Below are positions 55,141-64,000 of a stretch of 64,000 nt of DNA, piece by piece. The notes under the pieces are model-generated. The model searched no databases, was not told the DNA's origin, and worked only from the letters and a program-made list of their open reading frames with translations. Source of the DNA: Rhizoctonia solani (Eukaryota > Basidiomycota > Agaricomycetes > Cantharellales > Ceratobasidiaceae); assembly GCF_016906535.1 (NCBI RefSeq), contig NC_057373.1, positions 3,410,001 through 3,474,000 of the forward strand, read 5' to 3'. The number at the start of each line of letters is the position of its first letter. The stretch's first letter is position 1. A program made the position numbers and the translations under genes.

Positions 55141-55741
55141 GTACAAGACCGTGGTTCGCGAAGTGAATGCACTATTGTTTGGCCCCCTCGTTGGATATGG
55201 TGACGCTGTAATTACATGACGGGGTCGCAGATATAATGAATTACCAACACTGAAATCGGGTAGGAGGGTAACGGAAAGTTTTTGATGGTATGTCAGCCAC
55301 CCTCTCCATTCTCATTGGAACGTGGACACCCCTCGACTCCGCTCCTTTGGTTCGGAGAGCCTTGTCCAAGCCGCCGAGGCAATTCGTGGCACTTGGTACG
55401 GATCCAATAGTATCATTAGTCTTAATTTGGGTACCAGGCCTACGGTTATGTAGCGGGAGGGAGGAGAGGGACATACAAGTACAGCAACGCAGACGGACCA
55501 GCGAGAAGGCATGATGGTGTCAATGCGCCTTGACGCGTGCCCAAGAACTGCCATAAACTAATATGAAAACGAATTGATAAAAGTACATGATATAAATTGC
55601 ATGAGAGCAAGGAGGAAATCACACTGCAGAAAGAACGACATAGGCGGGATAGGAAAACAATGTCCATAGAAAGAAAGAAAAAGAAGAAAAGAAAAGAAAG
55701 GACGAAGGGGCCCAAGCTCAGACCGCGAGGGCTATTCGCTG
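55141..55741. other. Convergent intergenic region
   Basis: It lies between the 3' ends of the two host genes. There is a purine-rich run of AAAG/GAAA repeats around 55665-55700. I see no gene, and the short reading frames lack motifs. Confidence 0.6.
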
Positions 55742-58700
55742 CTAGCTGCGATACCCGGGCTGTGTATTCCATGTGGTCTCCGAGCTTGGCCAGCCATAGG
55801 ATGTGGAGTCCTGCGCGTGTCTCGGAACCGACACGATTCCGGAGCTCATTGCATAGGGCGCTGAGCGACTGGCATATACGGGATTCCCATACCCATCGTG
55901 TTGCTGAGCTTGTTGCTGCTGCTGCTGCTGCTCCGATGGGCTGGGATAAGCTCTCTGGGTTTGATGGAGGTACAACTGCTGCTGCTGAGTTGGTTGTTGC
56001 TGCGGCTGTTGCTGTTGAGAGTAAGCAGCGTACCCAGCCGAAGTACTGGCCACATGGCTCTCATGCGGCCCGGCCAGGTCCGTAGAAGACCCCGAGCCGG
56101 TATGGTAGGCGTGGTAAGATGGGGTCTCGGCCCCCGCGGCCGACGCCCATTGCGGTTCCGAGTACCCCGTCTGATATGATGATTCCTTGGCCCAGGATGG
56201 CTGGCCCATATCGGGCACGACTTCTTCCTGCTTGAGCGGTTGGGTCTCGTAGGATGCCGCGACCAGACCCGAACTGGAGGAATAGTAGGATCCAGAAGCG
56301 GTACCAGTACCACCACCACTACCAGTAGGGATGGATGATCCGGCAACAGCTGCTGCATCACCCGTCGTTCCCACACTCGACACATCGTTTGACCCCGCAT
56401 CATGAAACCCGAGCGCATCGCGCTGCATCTGCGTGTACGTGATGGTCGCGCGGCGCGAGGAAGCCGCGGACGTGACCGACGGGCGCCGGGCGGTGGGGGC
56501 AACATACATCCCGGGCACACTCGTAAAGTACGAGCCGGTATCGTGGGAGATGCTACCCGGGGATGAAGTCAGGGGGGTGGCCTGGGACTGGGGGTGGGGG
56601 TGGGTGTGCGCGGGGCTATGTGACGACGGGCCGGCCGCGGCCGCGGCATACGGTTGGTTAAACCCGGATTCGGGACGATCGTATCCCGGGCTCGCACTTC
56701 CGTATGCCGGAACCGCGCTGAAGCCTGGGTTGAGAGAGTCGTAGGCTGCAGCGCTGGCCGCCTCAAAGTTGGGAATCGCGTTGTTTTGTTTGAATCCAGA
56801 GGCGGAGGCGGCGCCAACTTGAACATACCCAGAACTTGGGGCGCTGTAGCCGGTATAGGCGTTATTGAAAGCGGACCCCGATGAATCGTAGGTTCCCTGG
56901 GAATACGCGTTTGGTGGAGGGTAGCCGTATGACGATGTTGGATACGCAGAGCTAGAAGGCACCACCACAGGCACCGTCGATCCCGATCCCGAGCGCTCGA
57001 GAGAGGGAGGCATCGAGGGCGCTTCGAGCTTTGGAGCAGGGCTATCCACACTCGAACTCGAGCCAGCCCGGTTTGGTCGTCGCGCACCTGGTGCTGGTGC
57101 TGCACTACCGATGCTGCCGATGCTGCCTGTGCTGCCGCTCTCGCGCGATACAAGCTTGGGACGAATTGGGACTTCGTGGCCGCGCCGAGGAGCCGTTTCG
57201 GCTGCGGGTGCCGGCTGGGGAGGGCAGGTGTCGCCGGGGAACTGGATAAACGAAGTAACGGTCCCGGACGAGTCGGCGCACAAGTCGTCCTCGGACGGAT
57301 TTAGCACCTTGGCCGATCTTTTTTGGCACAACTTCACGTGTCTTTGACAGTTACTCAATACCTGCAAGCAAAAAGCAAAAGATCAGCATCAAATCTAACG
57401 GCATTCAACACGACGGTAATAACAACAAAAAGGAGGATGGAGCCAAATCTCGAACTGGGTTGCCTTGTTGGGAACAGCCCGGGCAGAACGCTTGCACCTT
57501 ATAACATAAAGCTTATGACCCCACATCAGCAATATCATGAGTTGAATAGCCTCGGAATCCCGGAATACGAGTGTCTGTACCCTGGCCCCCCTTCCCTCGA
57601 TTGTGTGTCTATAGGCCCCATAACGGGGACCAAGCACAAACGACCCAGAAAAAGCCAAATGCCACTGAGAAAAGTGAACATGTGTATGTGTGGGCGTAAG
57701 TGGTGCCACACACGCATACACGACGCGGCGCCGCCGTCCAATCAAAATCCAACGGGTTAACAAAAAAAGACTGCGGGGGCCAATGAGGGAGGGTGGCAAG
57801 ACCGGATCGAAATCTCCATCAAGCAAGTTGGGTAACGAAGAAAGCACGGCCTGCGGGCGAAAACAAGACTTGAGAGAAAGAAGGACAGTTCCAGGTCAGG
57901 CAGGTAAGCCCTGGATAAATGAATATCCGTCCACTAGGCCGCCCTAGGACATACATCGGCGGCCATAGCATGACAGCGATATCCTGGATCTCGCTGGATC
58001 CCATCTCTCTCTATCTGTCTCTTCCTCTTCCAATAGCAAACAAGGATATGAAAGATAAAGGAGAAATGGAATCGGAGCAAAGGGGGGGGGGCGCGCAGAT
58101 GAAACAAGATGAAATTCCGTTACGAAGTGAATGGTCACGGACTCGAACGAAATGAATAAAACCGATTCGAAATGAAACGTAAATTGCACTCGAAAGACGT
58201 AGTGCAAACCCGAGTTGGTCGGAAACTCACCGAGAACCGCCGCGAACAGACAGGGCATGCATGGGCTGTTGATTGAATCCAGGTTTGGGGGGGGGGGTTA
58301 TTGAGGATCAGGGTGGCCAGATCGCGAGGACGCGGCACAAGGGATGGAGCGCCCCGTCCAATGACGCAAGTGGAGCCCACGAGCAAAAAGTGAACAGGGT
58401 GTCGATATTGTTGGATTGTTATGGGATTGGGTGGTGTGAATCGATTGCGAATAGAATGGGTATCGATGAGAAGGGAAAGTGTGACGAGGACAGTTCAGGT
58501 GCGCCGAATCGAATCCATCATTCAGGAAGAACAATCGGGTAATTAGAGTATGCCCGCAAAGGGGTAGAATAGCAAAGGAAAGAAGATGAAAATATATGGT
58601 TAGCACACGGTTTTGTCATAACTGAATCAAAGAGGGGCGAACAAGTGTTCCGTGTGGATTCCGGACCCCTCAGTCTCGGTGGAAAGGTCCGCTCATCGGT

Positions 58701-60112
58701 CGAATCACAGTCCATTCATGCGCTCAATTGTCACCCACGAAACGGGTACCTCCGATCCCCTTGAAGCACCTTCGTCTCGCATGAGCAACAGACAATCCTC
58801 TGATCCAACCCAATCGCACGCGAATGATGACTGGAACCCCTAGAATCTGAATAGAAACAAGACTATCACGTACGTTGTTCACCGGTGTGAGAGCGGATGT
58901 GCTACAATAAAAATTCACCAAGTCAGTATGAGGCAAGGAAAGATGACAACATAGCAAAAATGAATCGTGATGGAAGATGTTTTAATTGCGACAACCGGGC
59001 TCAACCAAACAAGACCGGTCGTCGCAACGACTCTCAGGCTCCCAACGTAGGACAGTGACAACGAGTGATTGGATCATAGTGGTGCGACCGGAGAAATGTT
59101 TTTTTCCCGATTCTAGTGCCGTCCATGCTGGATAGATTTGGAATAGCACAGGTGGGGCGTTGGGGGGGGGGGGGATGACTACGGCCAGAGGCGGGCTGAG
59201 GAGAGAAGACTGAAACTGAGGCTCACTGTAACAAGCTGGCAAGGCCTCTGAAATTTCTTGCCACAAGTGGTGCACTCTTGTCGCCGTGGGGCAGGGGAGC
59301 GTCTATTCGGCCGTGCTGAGCGCTGTTTTGTTGTTGTCGTTGTCGTTGCAGTCGTTGTTGATGACATATTAGATGGCGATACAGATTGTTCAATGATGGG
59401 AGATCGAGCGGGAGGAGAAGACCGCTCCTCGTGTTTTGGGTTGGGGTTTACGGGCCGGACATCTGTACGCGAAACATAAATTAAACAGGTGGAATGAAAG
59501 CAAGTGCAAGATACAGACCATGTTCAGGCTGAGATAGGGAATGATCAGTGGAGACATGATCTACCGAGAGGCGTGTGGATACGGTAGCGGGGCTGGAGTT
59601 GTTGCTGGAAGATGACCAGGAGAGTGATGGCATTGCGGGAGGTGAGGGTAGAGGCATAGAGCGAGAGGAGAAACGCATGTCAAAGCGACTTGTTTGAGTG
59701 AGCGGCGGGACATGGTACTCGCAGCCGATGCTTACCTATTCGATGGGCGAGGGTGGACTCGCGAGGGCGCATTAGCAAACTTTGCCTTGGAGTGTTGGGC
59801 ACGATTGGGAACCATGGCAGAGAGAGTGAGGTGTGTCAGCTGACCGAGCGAGTCGTCTGTGTCGGACATGAGCAGTTCCGCAAGCTGCAGTTCGGCGCTG
59901 TAGTCGATCGCTGGCGGGGGCTGGAAGTGGGGAGCAGGATGTGTGCGAGTGCGTGATGCTAAGGCAGGAGCGGCAAACGATACTGGCGCAAGACGGTCCG
60001 TGCGTACAAGTGCTGTATCACTCGCGCCGTACAATTCTAGCTGTTCGTCGGGTCCTGGAAGAGAGGCCTCCTTGGCACCGGGAGGGCCCAAGATGGAACG
60101 TCGAGCGTGCAT
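55742..60112 (-). CDS. C2H2/C2HC zinc-finger protein with long low-complexity tail, 6 exons, about 821 aa
   Basis: This is a putative nuclear DNA-binding protein; its target is unknown. Exons in order: 60112-59736, 59688-59519, 59462-59227, 58901-58874, 58265-58231, 57361-55742. All are GT-AG and total 2466 nt in frame. Finger 1 (Cys246, Cys249, His262, His266; CTTCGKKF...HIRSH) is split by intron 3. A TGEQP linker leads to finger 2, where the fourth ligand is Cys (Cys274, Cys277, His290, Cys294; CPVCSRRF...HVKLC) and intron 5 splits the domain. The rest is Ser/Gly/Tyr/Pro-rich with glutamine runs at about residues 725-770, as in transcription-factor activation regions. The start is the first in-frame ATG. 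Introns 3-5 (325, 608, 869 nt) are far longer than others in this window. Confidence 0.82.
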
Positions 60113-62138
60113 GATATAGGTTCGTCTAAGAGACCGAAGCAAGCAAGGGTGAGGTTGACTTGAAGAAAAGCAGAACCACAATCGGTATATACACAGGAAG
60201 ATAGTTAGAGTGGCAGCTTTACGCTATTTCAACTGCTCCACTCTCTCGGGTCTGTCTAGTCCAAATACATCCAAGCCCGTTTCCTCACACTTCTTCGACC
60301 ACTTCCTTGGGTACGGAAACCTCCTCTAGTTACGGATATCGGGCCACTTCTTGAGATTCGTTCAACCCCCAGTGCTCGACCAGCGTGATGACACCAGAAC
60401 CCTTTTTATCTTACACTCAATAATCCATTTGTATCCCTCGACAACGTGCTCTCTCGCACTTTGCCGTGTCTCCCCCCCCCCCCATCCCCAAGTCTCCGCA
60501 TGGCAAACTAGAAACCACTCGACCCGGCCACGGTTCTTGCCCGTCGATCAGGTTTTATGACGGCACAACAACTCACTTTGTCTAATTTGTCAATCACAGT
60601 CATTTGCAGATCATATGCTTGATGGCGAATAAAACACGAAACCTGTACCTTTTGCCCGTTTGTACATGTCTTTTCCCACCATGACAAGCAATTGCAAGGG
60701 GAGAGACGGTATCGAATGTACAGAACAAACTGATCAAGTCTCGTGTACTCGGTTATAACCAATCGGGCCCGCCTCGTGGCTTAAATGAAAATGAGCAAGA
60801 AAATACATAAATCCGCAAAATAAAAGAAAAAGAAAAAGAAAAAACCGATAGCACTCAGAGCATGCGAAGACGGCCGCCGGCCAAGGGCATAAATTCCGAC
60901 GTTTGTCCCTACGCCTCGCACGCCATCGATTAGCGACGTGGTCACCCTAAATCAGATAAACCGTAATGTAGATGTCTCCGAGACAGATCTGGGGGACACA
61001 TTAAGTAGCTTGCTTCTAATTGTTGCACGTTCGTCCTCTAGCATTCACGCCTCACTGCCCCCCCCCCCCCCGCGGCGAGTATTTGAAGTCTCTTCCCTTG
61101 ACCTGATTGGTGACTCATGTCTCAATTATTATTGGCCTATTCAATTGTATTCGTTGCAGAGTGTACTACACATGTAATTTTGCCGGGCCACTCTCGGGGC
61201 CGACACCGGGGCACCAACCACTTCTTCAAACCCTACACGACCAGACAAATGCGAAATTCCGCCACCCATCCATGCATTATCCATGCTCATGACCTGGCTG
61301 GGTCGGTAACGAAAGCATTTAGGTATAGCAAGACAACATTAGGTAATTCAGGCACACCCTCACCCGCTAGGTTACTACAAACAGAAAACAGAATACAAAA
61401 GCGCATATATCCTAGCCATGATTGCGTAAGCTTACGCCCAGAGATTTCGATCACCGCGTCGTGTATATGTGTGTGCAGCCCCGCCCTGTCGATCTACCGC
61501 CGGAACGTTCATTTTTATTTCTACTAAATTAAGGCCGTGATCTCGGGACCGAGCCCGGCGATATGGCACCCAACATGCGTGCCACAAATAGGCGCTGGGA
61601 CCATGCCATTCCATGCTAAGTCAACGAGATACGATTCTCATGGCTCATGACTCATGACTCATGGTACAGTTATGGGTGCCCGTTTACATCGTGGGGGGAG
61701 AGTGTGTGAAAACACGACGCGGATCGGTTCTGAGACTATACTATACTTTAACGCGAGTTGGGGGCGTGTGCGTTGCGCATTGTGCGTTGTGCGTGTGGTA
61801 GGCGTCGATTGGACAGTTTAGGCGTTTCTCAAGTCGATAGGGTCAGCGATCGTGGGTCTTCTGGTCTCGAACTCACCCGCACGCGGTCTAGGAGCAGGTC
61901 CCCTCCTCCCCTCAAGCCCTCAAGTACGGCGACTTGTTTATAGAATGCGGAAGGCGGAGGGACAGAGATCCGCATGGAATAACCCACGACCGCTCGGTTC
62001 CGAGGTGTCGGGCCAGGGGCGGTATATTTTGGTCATTCCGTCCATCGACCGTTTTGTAGTCCCTCCCTCCCTCCCCTTATAGACCCACTGATACTGAAGC
62101 GGAAGTATATATAATCCCGCTAAATGAAATGGGCCAAG
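60113..62138. other. Upstream intergenic region of the zinc-finger gene
   Basis: I find no convincing gene in about 2 kb. Noted items are a C-run at about 60472-60483, another at about 61061-61072, GTATATACC at about 60184 (a possible TATA element for the minus-strand gene), the tandem TGACTCATGACTCA at 61648-61661 and a pyrimidine-rich CCCTCCCTCC run near 62063. Confidence 0.5.
61648..61661. promoter_or_regulatory. Tandem TGACTCA (Gcn4/AP-1 type) sites
   Basis: TGACTCA occurs twice head to tail without a gap, inside a slightly longer CATGACTCATGACTCATG repeat. TGACTCA is the known consensus of fungal Gcn4/CpcA-type bZIP factors. Which gene it would serve is unclear; the zinc-finger start codon is 1.5 kb away. 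Confidence 0.4.
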
Positions 62139-64000
62139 CTACTTCAGACGGAGAAACATGTGGCTGTGAAGGTTTAAGCGGGGGTGGGTTCTCTTTACTT
62201 GCTCTAAAGATCTTAAGAACTTAGGGTTGCGTATATTATACTTGCCCGCGCACTCGGGGAAGAACTCCGACTCTGTAATTCGCCTGATGGAATCCTTTGC
62301 TTTCATTAATAAGAACATCAAAAACTTCCTTTACAATCCCACATGCATATATTCCCGATCGGTTTCCTTGAAGCCGTGGTATCTCAGGCCAATGGCCTAA
62401 TTACCATCACCCAACATTTAAAGACCAAATTAAAAGGGGAGGATTCGTTCAAACATCCTTCAATTCATTCGTGTTACGCTTTCAGACATATCTTTATCGG
62501 TGAACAGCATTCTCGTGGATTCGCACGAGCTTATTGCTCGACCCCTGGAAGGAATAGTCCTTTGAATACGAATTGGGGGTAAGGCCTCATTAGGAATGAC
62601 ACTGCGCGTAACCGTTGTATTCTGGAAATTGAGTACCCCTCTTATGGTTGACGCACAAAAGAACATCTGCCAAAGAATACTGCAATTGCAAAAGTTATGT
62701 ACGTCTTAGTTCTGGTTTATAATGGGGTCGGAATCCACCCGGATGCCAGGCGCCCCCGAGGATAATTTCGTTTGGACTAGACGATGAGACCTGTCCACAG
62801 AAAATGCACCTTGCCCACCCTCGGATGGTATACGAATCACGTCAATAGCATAATTGGTTCTACTCGACCGTTCCGAACTGAGAAGAGTGGCAACCGGTCA
62901 TAAAAGGTAAGAGGATAGTAATTAATGTAGTTCTCGTTCCCCTGTAAAGGCTAAAATGAAACCGAACATACACCCTAGTGGTCGATATCACACGTTCGAA
63001 CTGTCCGATCGCAAGCTTCTCCGGATCCAGCCGTTCGATCATGAATACATGATTTGCTACGCGAGGGGTTTGTCGGTTGTTGACTTTGCACATTGCTAAC
63101 TACCTTTGGAAGGCGTCGTCGGTTAATACCATTTTAACGAAAGTGTCTCATAATATTTGGCATACCGCACCAGTAGACTTACCGTCATTTCTATTATGAC
63201 GAACCGAACAGACTCGGTAATAATCCAAATGTTTCCTCATTTCGTGGATTCAAGACGTGGTCCCCGACCATCCTTCGGCCAACTTTTACGAGCGCTCACG
63301 AGGCACCGGCGGAGGCGCCAATCTACCGGGCTTGTGCCAATCAAGAACGATCTAGATACTGATTGATGCATATGACAGGTCATTCTAGGCAATATGAGGT
63401 TTGACTTGTGATTGATCGAGCATGTTGAGGCACCGCCGAGCCATTAAACTGAGGCATTCTTGTAGTATTTTTTTGCCTGTCACTCATATTAGAACTAAAA
63501 GTTACCATAATTATTCGTTATTCGATTGCACAAGACCATTCAACAACCATCAACAGACCTGGCATCTTACTAAACTCGGTGACGCTTGGTGACGCACTAG
63601 CGGGTACTAGATGCGATTTATGCGAGGTCGAAATTTGTTTATTCGATACCATTCTCTAACCCCCCGTGGGTCCGTTTTCATGCCCGCTATGCCGGAATCC
63701 TGTATCCAATGCTTAAAACGGAAAGTTCTTCACGGTGATGCCATTGTAATACACGCCCCTTTTCGCCCACACCACGGCACTAAATGTAGCCAAATGGACT
63801 CGGGGCTTCTTGTCGATCATATTGACGTTACTGAATAAGCCCAAGGCCTCAATCGATGACGGCGCCACAATGTCCGACCCCCTTCTGTGATACACATTCG
63901 TCTCTTCCAGTGGCTGCTTATAAATCAGCCGCATCTTCTGGGGATTGAATCGGGGTCCCCGTTGTTTATCCAATGAGCAAACGAGAAGTGGCATTCCCTC
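62139..64000 (-). CDS. Unrecognised multi-exon gene, 5' end beyond the window
   Basis: Several minus-strand stretches read as coding and are separated by 45-60 nt gaps with plausible GT-AG ends. One covers 64000-63755 (contains VYHRRGSDIVAPSSIEALG and RVHLATFSAVVWAKRG), followed by a likely intron 63754-63700. Others lie near 63050-62957 (HVFMIERLDPEKLAIGQFE), 62930-62885 (NYINYYPLTFYDRLPLFSV) and 62830-62770 (GGQGAFSVDRSHRLVQTK). The last reaches the TAG at 62139-62141 (RITESEFFPECAGKYNIRN). I do not recognise a family, and exon borders are not resolved. It could be two genes or a decayed one. Confidence 0.3.

Noticed and set aside
60112..60181. A longer N terminus for the zinc-finger protein starting at 60181
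   Set aside because: The codon there is TTG, and a possible TATA-like GTATATACC lies just beyond it. The first ATG in frame is at 60110-60112.
61117..61527. A 136-codon plus-strand frame in the upstream intergenic region
   Set aside because: It has no recognisable domain, low-complexity neighbours and no sign of splice sites or conservation; it is probably random.
1..64000. CRISPR arrays, rRNA genes, tRNA genes
   Set aside because: No regularly spaced repeats, rRNA core motifs or convincing tRNA A/B boxes with a cloverleaf were seen. CRISPR is not expected in a fungal nuclear genome.

Overview
The window looks like a chromosome segment of a filamentous basidiomycete. About the left 51 kb is a nested pile of Ty3/Gypsy LTR retrotransposons with chromodomain-bearing pol (chromoviruses, close in layout to Tf1/Tf2 'sushi' elements). 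The right 12-13 kb is ordinary intron-dense host DNA. Dozens of short introns (about 45-110 nt) in a 15-exon gene, CpG-biased decay of repeats and this retroelement type fit Agaricomycotina. A Rhizoctonia-like fungus is my guess, not something the sequence proves.

Left block (213-26406). Two LTR families occur. Family A LTRs (about 570-591 bp) run TGTYGTAGACAC...TAGGACA. Family B LTRs (about 561-572 bp) run TGTTACAATC...GTACGACA. Element el1 (306-13749, minus) lies against el3 (13180-26406, minus) and shares one hybrid LTR with it. el1 is broken by a solo family A LTR (1922-2503) and by a complete plus-strand element el2 (6296-12718). el3 is broken by a solo family B LTR (18416-25230), which is itself broken by the complete family B element el4 (18814-25062).

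Middle (26407-29817). Unique AT-rich DNA holds a 3' remnant of a family B element (el5), a clipped family A LTR and one solo LTR.

Second nest (29818-49711, plus). el6 carries a solo family B LTR (32253-32813), el7 (32995-39417) and el8 (39726-46184). Removing each insert with one copy of its 5-bp target duplication reconnects the reading frames of its host element. The last repeat is a solo LTR at 50457-51037.

The elements share one expression plan: a TATA box, a 13-nt RNA 5' end complementary to a primer-binding site 2 nt inside the LTR (self-priming as in Tf1), a structured leader, gag with a CCHC knuckle, a G_GGA_AAA slippery site just before the gag stop, and pol in the -1 frame (protease, RT, RNase H, DD35E integrase, chromodomain). 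el2 and el4 look coding-intact; the others carry nonsense changes (often CGA to TGA), indels or insertions.

Right region. A 15-exon plus-strand gene for a leukotriene A4 hydrolase/aminopeptidase (52256-55140) converges on a 6-exon minus-strand zinc-finger protein gene (55742-60112). An unrecognised multi-exon minus-strand gene probably occupies 62139-64000 and runs off the window.
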